DNA of 32,352 nt from Dehalococcoidia bacterium UBA7891 (lineage in GTDB: Bacteria; Chloroflexota; Dehalococcoidia; Lucifugimonadales; UBA826). Shown here one piece after another: positions 24,818 through 31,519 of this stretch. The position numbers were made by a program, and so were the translations under genes. Below the pieces are notes generated by a model. That model made no database searches and was not told the origin of the DNA. It saw only the letters and a program-made list of their open reading frames with translations. Numbering within the stretch: position 1 is the first letter of the stretch; every line of letters starts with the position of its first letter. The stretch lies in the NCBI GenBank assembly GCA_002500485.1, contig DLRJ01000045.1, positions 16,285 to 48,636 on the forward strand, given 5' to 3'.

Positions 24818-25309
24818 TCATACAGTCTGGTCAATAGCATCTACCCCCAATGCTAGTACATCTAGAGGAGGGTATATTGAGGGGTTTAGGTGGGTTTTTT
24901 CAAGTTGATGAGATTTGAGGGCTGTCTTGAGTACTTCATATGAAAAGAAAGACCAACCTGGTAGTAAGTCCATTATCCCGTCGGTGGGGTAGCAATAATA
25001 AATCATGTCTATATGTTGATGATGCCCATCATCCGGATCGTCAATATTTTCGATTAGTATATGTCTCGGAGGTTCAATAATTTCTGGGTAATCGAAAGTC
25101 AAAGTGGGTGTATTGGAATTTTTAGATATTTTTGACGCCAGTCCTGTTTCTTCAAAAATTTCTCGTAATACCGCTTCCACCGGATCTTCATTCGGCTCCA
25201 CATGGCCTCCAGGTGGCAGCCATAAATTTATTTTTTTATGCCAATGTAGTAGAACACTCTGGTCCCATACTACATATCCAGTAGCGGTGTAGTGACGCAT
25301 AAAAGACAA
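24818..25309 (-). CDS. Nudix hydrolase
   Basis: A 163-residue Nudix-fold hydrolase, which cleaves a nucleoside diphosphate linked to another group. The Nudix box is perfect: Gx5Ex7REUxEExGU runs from G35 to L57, with E41, REIFEETGL and the metal-binding glutamates 53 and 54. The stretch before it (KKINLWLPPGGHVEPNE) is of the MutT-like type. The start is TTG at 25309 because GGAG lies eight bases ahead; an ATG three codons later would be 17 bases from that site. A His-rich patch DDGHHQHIDMIYYCYP lies near residue 92. The substrate is unknown. It is divergent from the thi operon and 87 bases upstream of the tartrate-dehydrogenase-like gene. Confidence 0.9.
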   Translation of the reverse strand: MSFMRHYTATGYVVWDQSVLLHWHKKINLWLPPGGHVEPNEDPVEAVLREIFEETGLASKISKNSNTPTLTFDYPEIIEPPRHILIENIDDPDDGHHQHIDMIYYCYPTDGIMDLLPGWSFFSYEVLKTALKSHQLEKTHLNPSIYPPLDVLALGVDAIDQTV

Positions 25310-25387
25310 TGAATTATCTCCTTAAGGTCAATCCCTTTGTTTTTGAGGCCAAAATTGCTTGTGATGAAAGGCATACAGCTTCCAACA
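25310..25387. other. Spacer between Nudix gene and thi promoter
   Basis: The gap between the Nudix start and thiG is 302 bases. Its right-hand part holds the promoter, TPP riboswitch, terminator and tandem repeat listed separately. In these first 78 bases I see only the Nudix ribosome site (CTCC on the plus strand near 25318) and nothing else. Confidence 0.6.
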
Positions 25388-25416
25388 TTGACTTTAACAC
25401 GTATCTTGCATATATT
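25388..25416 (+). promoter_or_regulatory. Promoter of the thiamine operon
   Basis: TTGACT (25388-25393, five of six to the -35 consensus) and TATATT (25411-25416, five of six to the -10) are separated by 17 bases. Transcription would begin near 25423, about 15 bases ahead of the TPP aptamer. This is the best sigma-70-type promoter in the window. Confidence 0.75.
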
Positions 25417-25437
25417 CTTGCCGAGCGAAATACGCGT

Positions 25438-25520
25438 ATATAGGGGAGCCTCAAATGGCTGAGAGGGTATTTAAATGCCGACCCAAGACCTGAACTGGGT
25501 AATGCCAGCGGAGGGAGTTA
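25438..25520 (+). promoter_or_regulatory. TPP riboswitch (THI element) aptamer
   Basis: The thi-box landmarks occur in order and at normal spacing. GGGGAGCC (25443-25450) and GGCTGAGAGGGT (25458-25469) come first; GGGT pairs with ACCC (25481-25484) as the P3 arm. ACCTGA (25488-25493) and CTGGGTAATGCCAGCGGAGGGA (about 25495-25516) complete the aptamer. This RNA binds thiamine pyrophosphate. Here it lies directly ahead of an intrinsic terminator and thiG, so TPP should turn the operon off by early termination. Identification does not depend on the P1 stem, which looks weak. Confidence 0.95.
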
Positions 25521-25535
25521 TGGATCTAATCTCCG

Positions 25536-25561
25536 ATCACCCTCCAGGGGTGATTTTTTTT
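25536..25561 (+). terminator. Riboswitch-controlled intrinsic terminator
   Basis: ATCACCC (25536-25542) and GGGTGAT (25548-25554) form a perfect 7-bp stem with a 5-base loop, followed by a run of T to 25561. CCCTCC (25540-25545), which covers part of the stem and loop, is also complementary to GGAGGG (25510-25515) in the conserved 3' end of the aptamer. An antiterminator can therefore form when TPP is absent. Confidence 0.9.
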
Positions 25562-25569
25562 GTCTGGTT

Positions 25570-25600
25570 AATTTAGATGGCCAATAATTTAGATGGCCAA
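25570..25600 (+). repeat. Tandem duplication just before thiG
   Basis: AATTTAGATGGCCAA occurs twice, at 25570-25584 and 25586-25600, a 16-base period. The second copy runs into the thiG ribosome site (AAGGAG) and ATG. It lies after the terminator and so is only in the read-through RNA. It looks like a recent small duplication. Confidence 0.85.
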
Positions 25601-25611
25601 GGAGATATGAA

Positions 25612-26388
25612 ATGGAAGATCCTTTAGTTATAGCAGGTAAGGAATTTAGCTCTAGATTGATGGTTGGGACTGGGCGCCACCGAACCATGCAGGAAATGAT
25701 AGATTCAGTAAGAGCTTCTGGTACACAGATAATAACTGTGGCCATAGGTAGGCTCAATTTGCAAGATATTAATGAAAAAACCATTTTGGATTATTTCGAC
25801 TGGGATAACTATACAATATTACCCAATACTGCCGGTAGTAAAACTTCAGAAGAAGCCGTATTGACCGCTCGCTTAGCCCGAGAAGTGACAGGGTCTTCCT
25901 GGATTAAGCTTGAAGTTATTCCTGACATAAGTCATTTGTTACCAGACCCAATTGGGACTTACGATGCTGCTAGAGAACTGGTAGAAGATGGCTTTGATGT
26001 TCTGCCTTATATTCATGCAGATCCGGTGCTGGCCCACAGATTAGCTGAACTTGGCTGTGCAACGGTAATGCCATTGGGATCAACTATAGGTTCAGGTCAA
26101 GGTATATTGACTATGGAAGAAATTGAAATGATTATTAGCGACGTGGAGGTGCCTGTGGTAGTAGATGCGGGTTTGGCCGTCCCTTCTGATGCGTCAAAGG
26201 CCTTAGAGGCAGGAGCGGACGCAGTTTTAGTTAATACCGCCATTGCTCAAGCCAATGATCCTGTGGCAATGGGAGAATCTTTCAAATTAGGAGTTGCCGC
26301 TGGCCGGAAGGCCTTTCTGGCAGGCCGAATTGATAGAAGGAAATCAGCAATATCAAGCAGCCCTGGTGCAGGGGTTAATTCTGGCTGA
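25612..26388 (+). CDS. thiG: Thiazole synthase
   Basis: Builds the thiazole phosphate ring of thiamine from deoxyxylulose 5-phosphate, dehydroglycine and ThiS-thiocarboxylate. It is 258 residues and a TIM barrel. Blocks are FSSRLMVGTG, LPNTAGSKTSEEAVLTARLA, WIKLEVIPD with the Schiff-base Lys near residue 103, and LLPDPIGTYDAA. VLPYIHADPVLAHRLAELGC, MPLGSTIGSGQG, VVDAGLAVPSDA and GADAVLVNTAIA follow. Small departures from the usual form are MPLGST (for MPLGAP) and VAIGRLNL (for VALRRVN-like). ATG 25612 has AAGGAG eight bases ahead. It is the first gene of the riboswitch-controlled thiG-thiE-thiS operon. A dehydroglycine source (thiO or thiH) and thiF are not in the window. Confidence 0.96.
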   Translation: MEDPLVIAGKEFSSRLMVGTGRHRTMQEMIDSVRASGTQIITVAIGRLNLQDINEKTILDYFDWDNYTILPNTAGSKTSEEAVLTARLAREVTGSSWIKLEVIPDISHLLPDPIGTYDAARELVEDGFDVLPYIHADPVLAHRLAELGCATVMPLGSTIGSGQGILTMEEIEMIISDVEVPVVVDAGLAVPSDASKALEAGADAVLVNTAIAQANDPVAMGESFKLGVAAGRKAFLAGRIDRRKSAISSSPGAGVNSG

Positions 26389-26394
26389 AATTTG

Positions 26395-27021
26395 ATGATC
26401 GATATCCTGAAAAATCCATTGTTATGTCTTGTAACTGATAGAAATCGCACATCTTGCAGAGCTTTAGAATCTGTTGTTGGTCAGGCAGTGGAAGGTGGGA
26501 CGAACATGATTCAGTTTCGAGATAGAGATATGGAAGATGTTGATAGGTTGCATGCTGCTGCCAAATTGAGGGAAATAACTGAGAAGAAAGCCCTTTTTAT
26601 TGTAAATGGAGATGTTGACTTAGCAAAGAAAGTTGGCGCTGATGGCATCCATTTTCCTGAAAACCATATTTTTGATGCGGATACTCAAGAGTTGAAAGAG
26701 GATTTCATACTCGGCCAATCAGTGCATAGTTTAGAAATGGCTACAAAAGCCGAACGGTTATGTATAGATTACTTGATTGTTGGCACTTTATTTCCGTCTA
26801 AATCGCATCCTCACGGGCGAGTTAGTGGGACTAAAATCATAGAAGATATAAGTGGGAAATTACCGGTTCCATTAATAGGCATTGGTGGGATATCTAGTCA
26901 AAATTGTCGAAAAGTGATTGATTCTGGAGCTTCGGGTGTTGCAGTTATTGGAGCCATCTCTGAGGCTGATGACCCTAGATTGGAATCTCAGATAATTTTA
27001 GCAAATATAAGTGTGAGTTAA
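26395..27021 (+). CDS. thiE: Thiamine-phosphate synthase
   Basis: Joins hydroxymethylpyrimidine pyrophosphate with thiazole phosphate to give thiamine phosphate. It is 208 residues from ATG 26395, a TIM barrel. Recognised by PLLCLVTDRN, MIQFRDRDM, LFIVNGDVDLAKKVGADGIH, LGQSVHS, DYLIVGTLFPSKSHPH, PLIGIGGIS and GASGVAVIGAIS. Two motifs differ from the common type: the pyrophosphate-loop LREKD reads FRDRD, and GVHLGQ reads GIHFPE. The gene starts six bases after thiG ends, with no clear ribosome site of its own, suggesting coupling to thiG translation. A TTG one codon earlier is also possible. Confidence 0.93.
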   Translation: MIDILKNPLLCLVTDRNRTSCRALESVVGQAVEGGTNMIQFRDRDMEDVDRLHAAAKLREITEKKALFIVNGDVDLAKKVGADGIHFPENHIFDADTQELKEDFILGQSVHSLEMATKAERLCIDYLIVGTLFPSKSHPHGRVSGTKIIEDISGKLPVPLIGIGGISSQNCRKVIDSGASGVAVIGAISEADDPRLESQIILANISVS

Positions 27022-27032
27022 AGTTTGATCTA

Positions 27033-27236
27033 ATGAATATTAACCTAAATGGTAAAAACCACGAAATTAATTCTGGCACATCTCTGATAAGACTGATTGA
27101 TGACTTAGGACTTACTGGAAGGAAAGCAATTGCAATAGCTCTGAATGGCGAGGTTCTTGCTCGGGATAGTTATAAAGAAACCATTTTGAATGAGGGGGAT
27201 TCTCTGGAAGTTGTGAAGGCTATAGGTGGGGGTTAG
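27033..27236 (+). CDS. thiS: Thiamine sulfur-carrier protein ThiS
   Basis: A 67-residue ubiquitin-like sulfur carrier. Its C-terminal Gly is adenylated and turned into a thiocarboxylate that donates sulfur to ThiG. The beta-grasp pattern MNINLNGKNHEIN...SLIRLIDDLGL...IAIALNGEVL...LNEGDSLEVVKAIGGG is standard. The end is GGG, one Gly more than the minimal GG. It lies 11 bases after thiE, at the end of the operon, and converges on a methyltransferase gene 16 bases away. I see no terminator hairpin between them. Confidence 0.95.
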   Translation: MNINLNGKNHEINSGTSLIRLIDDLGLTGRKAIAIALNGEVLARDSYKETILNEGDSLEVVKAIGGG

Positions 27237-27252
27237 TTAGGGGGAATCCTGT

Positions 27253-28029
27253 TTATTGTTTAAGTGCCTTAATTACGATCGCAAAAGGCACCAAATTTAT
27301 CCTATCCCTAAACTCAGTCCAATAGTCACCTTTATATGGGCTGAGGTGTTCATTATCAAATCCTAGCGGTTTTGGTTCCAGGAGAACCTCCACTTTAAAT
27401 CCGCTATCGGTAACGTTGGTAAACAGCTCTTCCACTGTTCTGAAATAAGTTACGCCGGAATACCTTTGACCATTCTCCTTCCATATCTCGACAGGAGGAT
27501 TAAAGTAATCGGTGACGTTTAATGTATTTGTGTCAGCATCCCATTCGAAAGCGCCCAGAGGATGCGTTGTGCTCAATATTAATTGTCCACCTTCCTTGAG
27601 AACCCTGTTGCATTCACTCAAAAAAACATCAAGGTATTCTATAAATTCTAGGGCAAAAATTGAAATCACACTGTCAAACGTATTATCCTGGAAATAACTT
27701 AGATTTTGAATATCGGCTTGAAGAAAATCTATTGTTGCCTTTTGTTTTACGGATTCAGAGACTCCAAACGCTAATTGACTGGATGAAAAATCCACGGCAG
27801 TTACTTTTGCTCCCAATTTTGCTAAAGCTATCGCGTTTTGTGAACCACCACTACCTAGCTCCACAAAATGTTTACCAGTCACATCTCCTAATAAATTCAA
27901 GGAATTTTCCCCATATGATAAGGGGGCATAATGCACCTCATCCACTGATATATCGCTTTCAAATTGGTAATTGGCAGACATTAAATTCCAGCCGTGTTGA
28001 ACACCGACGATATGCTTTGGAGTTTCCAA
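27253..28029 (-). CDS. Class I SAM-dependent methyltransferase
   Basis: A 258-residue Methyltransf_11-type protein. The SAM-binding motif I VELGSGGSQNAIALAKLG is near residues 55-72, motif II-like VTAVDFSSSQL near 75-85, and the acidic QADIQNL near 104-110. FDSVISIFALEFI and CNRVLKEGGQLILSTTHPLG follow. The early block SANYQFESDISVDEVHYAPLSYGEN is shared by a group of uncharacterised bacterial methyltransferases. The start is TTG 28029: a stop codon lies directly before it in frame, and GAGGTG lies about eight bases ahead. Substrate unknown. It is divergent from the dehydratase gene and converges on thiS, with no sign of belonging to the thi operon. Confidence 0.85.
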   Translation of the reverse strand: METPKHIVGVQHGWNLMSANYQFESDISVDEVHYAPLSYGENSLNLLGDVTGKHFVELGSGGSQNAIALAKLGAKVTAVDFSSSQLAFGVSESVKQKATIDFLQADIQNLSYFQDNTFDSVISIFALEFIEYLDVFLSECNRVLKEGGQLILSTTHPLGAFEWDADTNTLNVTDYFNPPVEIWKENGQRYSGVTYFRTVEELFTNVTDSGFKVEVLLEPKPLGFDNEHLSPYKGDYWTEFRDRINLVPFAIVIKALKQ

Positions 28030-28116
28030 CTATTTAACACCTCTCATTGTGCATTTAATGAATAATAGCTGAATTGGTACACTATTGGCGCAAACTAATC
28101 TTACGGAGGGGTTCAA

Positions 28117-30114
28117 ATGGACAATCAGACATCTTTTAGTATTGGCGACGTTATAGATCCAAAGGATTCCACCTGGGCTTTCGATACTCATTCAAACGGT
28201 CCTTCTGGAACTTTACCGTTTACAGAAGATATTCTTGTTAATGAATCAAGCGGGTTTCATTTTGGTATGAGCCAAAATGCTGGGATGGGCTGGAATCCGG
28301 CCGAACTGTTGAGAAAACATTTTTTAATTTTGTCGACTTCAGGTGGATTAAGAGATCAAGATGGCTCACCGATTGCCCTTGGCCTTCACACCGGCCACTT
28401 CGAATTAGCCTTGCAGGTTGAAGCTGCTGCTCGGGAATTTAAACTCGCCAAGACAATCCCATTTTCCCTCATGTGCTCGGATCCATGTGACGGACGCACG
28501 CAGGGTACTACCGGGATGATGGATTCACTTCCATACAGGAATGACGCGGCACAGGTTTTTAGGAGACAGGCACGATCCTTGCCGACGGCAAAAGGTATTT
28601 TAGGGATTGCATCCTGCGACAAAGGGCTTCCAGCAATGATGATGGCGTTGGCGGGACTTAGGGATTTGCCAGTGGTTGTGGTTCCGGGGGGTTCAACCTT
28701 GGCTGTCCGTGAAGGAGAAGACACTGGAATGATTCAGTCCATTGGGGCAAGGTTTGCTCAAGGGGAAGTGACATTGGACTATGCTCAGGACGTTGGCTGT
28801 AAGGCTTGCGCTTCACCTGGAGGGGGATGCCACTTTCTTGGTACAGCAGGAACATCACAAGTTATAGCTGAATCATTGGGACTAGCTATTACCCACAGTG
28901 CTTTATGCCCGTCGGGTACAACTGCTTGGAAAAATGTGGCCCAACGTAGCGCAAGAGCATTGCTGCTCATGGAATCCGAAAACACATTGTCCTCTGACAT
29001 TATCACTGACGCCGCCCTTAGGAATGCCATGGTTGTACATGCTGCTTGCGGAGGGTCTACTAACCTTTTGTTGCATCTTCCCGCAATAGCTCATGCTGCA
29101 GGTAGGACTAGGATGACTGTAGATGATTGGAACATGGTAAATAAAAATACTCCTAGAATAGTCGATGTCCTTCCAAATGGACCAGTAGGGTTTCCAACTT
29201 CGGAACTCTATACTGCAGGTGGAGTTCCAGAGGTGATGCTGCATCTTCGTGCCATGGGTCTATTGGACACTAATGTGAAAACAGTAACGGGCCAAAATTT
29301 AGGAGAAAATCTAGATTGGTGGGAAGATTCTGAGAGGAGACATGATGTTCGGAAAAGGTTGTCAGAAATCAATTCCGTAAATCCAGATCATGTAATCATG
29401 ACCCCTGAGGACGCAAAGAAAAGAGGCTTAACAAGTACCGTTACTTTTCCAATGGGTAACATCGCCCCCCAGGGCTCAGTAATTAAAAGTACGGCGATAG
29501 ATCCATCGGTGGTAGATAAAGACGGGATATACCGAAATACTGGACCAGCCAGGGTTTTCTCTTCGGAAAATGAGGCCATACGGGCAATCAAAAGCACTGA
29601 TGATAAATCGAAAATCAAGGCTGGAGATATTATGGTGGTGAAATGTGCAGGACCTCAAGGGACGGGAATGGAAGAGCTTTATCAAATAACCGCTGCATTA
29701 AAACATCTTTCCTATGGTAAACACGTCGCATTGATAACTGATGCCAGATTTTCCGGGGTGTCTACCGGTGCCTGCATAGGGCACGTGGGGCCTGAAGCTT
29801 TGGCAGACGGCCCGATTGCCAAATTAAAAGATGGTGATCAAATCGAGATTATTATTGATCGAATTAACCTATTTGGAAGTATAAATCTTGTCGGTGAATT
29901 AGGCGAATATTTAGGGTCGGACTGGGGGGATAAAGAGCTTTCTAAAAGACCTATTCCACAGGATTTGTCACCGCATCCTAAATTACCGGAAGATTCAAGA
30001 CTTTGGGCTGCTTTGCAATCAGCTTCTGGAGGTACCTGGGGGGGATGTGTTTTTGACGTGGACGATATTGTGAAAACTTTGGAAGCTGGTCAAGCTGCCT
30101 TAGAAAACAAATAA
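28117..30114 (+). CDS. YjhG/YagF-type dehydratase of the IlvD/Edd family (probable aldonate dehydratase)
   Basis: A 665-residue Fe-S dehydratase. The length and the N-terminal blocks GPSGTLPFTEDIL, FGMSQNAGMGWNP and LILSTSGGLRDQDG match the YjhG/YagF subgroup, whose E. coli members dehydrate D-xylonate. They do not match true IlvD (about 560 residues). Cluster cysteines are in LMCSDPCDGRTQG, IASCDKGLPAMM and DVGCKACASPGGGCHFLGTAGT. Substrate-side blocks are HAACGGSTNLLLHLPAIAHAAG and LITDARFSGVSTGACIGHVGPEA. The C-terminus is SGGTWGGCVFDVDDIV. ATG 28117 has ACGGAGGGG close ahead. It could be annotated as dihydroxy-acid dehydratase by mistake. A sugar-acid substrate fits the deoxysugar cluster at 2.5-4.5 kb, but the two are far apart. 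Confidence 0.9.
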   Translation: MDNQTSFSIGDVIDPKDSTWAFDTHSNGPSGTLPFTEDILVNESSGFHFGMSQNAGMGWNPAELLRKHFLILSTSGGLRDQDGSPIALGLHTGHFELALQVEAAAREFKLAKTIPFSLMCSDPCDGRTQGTTGMMDSLPYRNDAAQVFRRQARSLPTAKGILGIASCDKGLPAMMMALAGLRDLPVVVVPGGSTLAVREGEDTGMIQSIGARFAQGEVTLDYAQDVGCKACASPGGGCHFLGTAGTSQVIAESLGLAITHSALCPSGTTAWKNVAQRSARALLLMESENTLSSDIITDAALRNAMVVHAACGGSTNLLLHLPAIAHAAGRTRMTVDDWNMVNKNTPRIVDVLPNGPVGFPTSELYTAGGVPEVMLHLRAMGLLDTNVKTVTGQNLGENLDWWEDSERRHDVRKRLSEINSVNPDHVIMTPEDAKKRGLTSTVTFPMGNIAPQGSVIKSTAIDPSVVDKDGIYRNTGPARVFSSENEAIRAIKSTDDKSKIKAGDIMVVKCAGPQGTGMEELYQITAALKHLSYGKHVALITDARFSGVSTGACIGHVGPEALADGPIAKLKDGDQIEIIIDRINLFGSINLVGELGEYLGSDWGDKELSKRPIPQDLSPHPKLPEDSRLWAALQSASGGTWGGCVFDVDDIVKTLEAGQAALENK

Positions 30115-30130
30115 TTTTTATCGGGGGCGA

Positions 30131-30157
30131 TCCGGGTCCGATTATTTAGGGCCCGGA
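30131..30157. terminator. GC-rich hairpin between convergent genes
   Basis: TCCGGGTCC (30131-30139) pairs with GGGCCCGGA (30149-30157) as a 9-bp stem with one G-T wobble and a 9-base loop. It is centred in the 51 bases between the dehydratase and NHL-protein stops. There is no T-run on either side, so it may act as a bidirectional barrier or RNA-end stabiliser rather than a textbook terminator. Confidence 0.55.
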
Positions 30158-30165
30158 GGATAGAA

Positions 30166-31197
30166 TCAAACTTTGACAAGCTTTTGCATTGATCGCAACT
30201 CTCTTGGTGGATCCATACTACTGCCGTAATCACTCCATGAAACTTCAGCTACATAAATATCGCCTTTAGAGTCAACCGCAATACCATGTGGTGAGAAAAA
30301 CCTACCACTTTGTTCACCATAGCTTTGCCTTCCGATCCGAGCTTGAACCTCGCCCTTTAAATTAAGAACTGATATTCTTGGGCCTAGGTCGGTGCCCATG
30401 TCGTTTGATCCGATACCTGCAAAATATTCACCCACGTACATCAACTCTTCACCAGTGCCAGAATCGATGGTGCTTATCGCGGCTCGGGACAAATTTACCC
30501 ACTGGGTCTCGAAATTTCCATTGCTATCAAATACCTGGATTCGGTGATTTTCCCTATCAGCTATATAGACCCAGCCATTTGAATCTACGTTGACCCCGTG
30601 GACAATATTGAACTGCCCAGGATTAGTTCCGGATTCACCCCATGAAAACAATAGCTTACCGTCAGGTGAGAATTTATGAACACTGGCATTTGTATAACCA
30701 TCTGCTACATAGAAATTACCTGTATTGGGCTCGACGCCAACATGGGTGGGTCTGGCGAACGGTATGCCACTCATAGGCGCTGCTGATTTACCGGGAGTTC
30801 CGACTGTTAAAAGTAATTTTCCATCTGATGTAAATTTCCTGACAGTATGGTCTCCATTGTCTACACAGTACACTTCATCACCGGGCCCGATTGTGACGCC
30901 GTGTGGATTTGAAAATACTCCATTCCCCCACGTATCGATAACGTTTCCTTCTGGGTCGAATACGATCATCGGCATAGTTCCTCGATTGAAGACATACACC
31001 CTATCTTTGGAGTCAACATCCACTGCTGTAGCTTCTTTGTATACCCAACCGTCAGGTAGAGTACCCCAATTCTGCCCTGAAACTTGGTAACAAAAATTCC
31101 CTTCTCCCAACACAGCCGGTGCCATATCAGTCTCGTCAACGACAGAATGACCGTGATCCTTTACCCCAAATTCCCAATTCTGATCTCCATTCGACAT
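30166..31197 (-). CDS. NHL-repeat beta-propeller protein
   Basis: A six-bladed beta-propeller of the NHL type, related to the propeller of peptidyl-alpha-hydroxyglycine alpha-amidating lyase. Repeats follow the pattern 'P.GvavD..G.vYVaD..nhrI.vF...G': ATAVDVDSKDRVYVFNRG, PHGVTIGPGDEVYCVDNGDHTV, PTHVGVEPNTGNFYVADGYTN, VHGVNVDSNGWVYIADRENHRI and PHGIAVDSKGDIYVAE. No signal peptide is visible, so it is probably cytoplasmic. I prefer the ATG at 31197 (343 residues), which has GGAGG six bases ahead; ATG 31227 would add ten residues behind a poor ribosome site. Catalysis or binding partner unknown. It converges on the dehydratase gene and is divergent from the small gene at 31321. Confidence 0.87.
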   Translation of the reverse strand: MSNGDQNWEFGVKDHGHSVVDETDMAPAVLGEGNFCYQVSGQNWGTLPDGWVYKEATAVDVDSKDRVYVFNRGTMPMIVFDPEGNVIDTWGNGVFSNPHGVTIGPGDEVYCVDNGDHTVRKFTSDGKLLLTVGTPGKSAAPMSGIPFARPTHVGVEPNTGNFYVADGYTNASVHKFSPDGKLLFSWGESGTNPGQFNIVHGVNVDSNGWVYIADRENHRIQVFDSNGNFETQWVNLSRAAISTIDSGTGEELMYVGEYFAGIGSNDMGTDLGPRISVLNLKGEVQARIGRQSYGEQSGRFFSPHGIAVDSKGDIYVAEVSWSDYGSSMDPPRELRSMQKLVKV

Positions 31198-31264
31198 CTG
31201 ATGCCTCCATATCTCTGTTCTGAGCATACGTTAAACAACCCTTAAAGGAGGTTTATAAGTAGGC

Positions 31265-31293
31265 TTAAACGGTTTGCTATCTCCAGTTATAAT
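31265..31293 (+). promoter_or_regulatory. Candidate promoter ahead of the small gene and amidase
   Basis: A perfect -10 TATAAT (31288-31293) has a weak -35 TTAAAC (31265-31270) at 17-base spacing. The AGAGGAAATT-ATG start of the small gene lies 28 bases beyond. Confidence 0.4.
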
Positions 31294-31320
31294 AAATCAA
31301 ATTCAAATAGAGAGGAAATT

Positions 31321-31515
31321 ATGGCTCATGAAAAGACAGATTTGAGTGTGACGATTGAAGCTGATCAAGCCGAATGGCTTGCCGAATAAGTGGTTAAATT
31401 TGGGTTGCCGGATGAATCGAAGGCCCTTCGCGTTTTGATAAACTATGCATTAGAAGAAGTTGAGGCCGAATTAATATTTGCCAGTGAAAACACAAGATGC
31501 CGGTACTGCGGGTAA
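31321..31515 (+). pseudogene. Small protein gene with an in-frame stop (function unknown)
   Basis: A strong start (AGAGGAAATT then ATG) opens a frame reading MAHEKTDLSVTIEADQAEWLAE. TAA at 31387-31389 then cuts it after 22 codons. The same frame continues VVKFGLPDESKALRVLINYALEEVEAELIFASE and ends CRYCG at 31513-31515, about 64 positions in all. The two halves fit one another: a beta-strand/helix start, a helix DESKALRVLINYALE as in small ribbon-helix-helix-like proteins, and a C-terminal Cys-x2-Cys. I recall similar uninterrupted small proteins next to amidases in related genomes, but cannot check. Options are a real nonsense mutation, a sequencing error, or re-start at GTG 31390. It ends four bases before the amidase start and probably shares its transcript. 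Confidence 0.6.
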
Positions 31516-31519
31516 GAAT

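Noticed and set aside
25570..25600. Two-copy direct repeat as a possible CRISPR fragment
   Set aside because: Only two copies with a one-base gap, no spacer of normal length and no cas genes.
28117..30114. Naming this gene ilvD (branched-chain amino acid synthesis) because leuB and leuS are nearby
   Set aside because: The protein is about 100 residues longer than IlvD and has the N-terminal blocks of the YjhG/YagF subgroup.
31247..31251. A strong GGAGG ribosome-like site on the plus strand
   Set aside because: It is followed by a TAG with no start codon at usable distance. On the minus strand it is only the pyrimidine-rich leader of the NHL gene.
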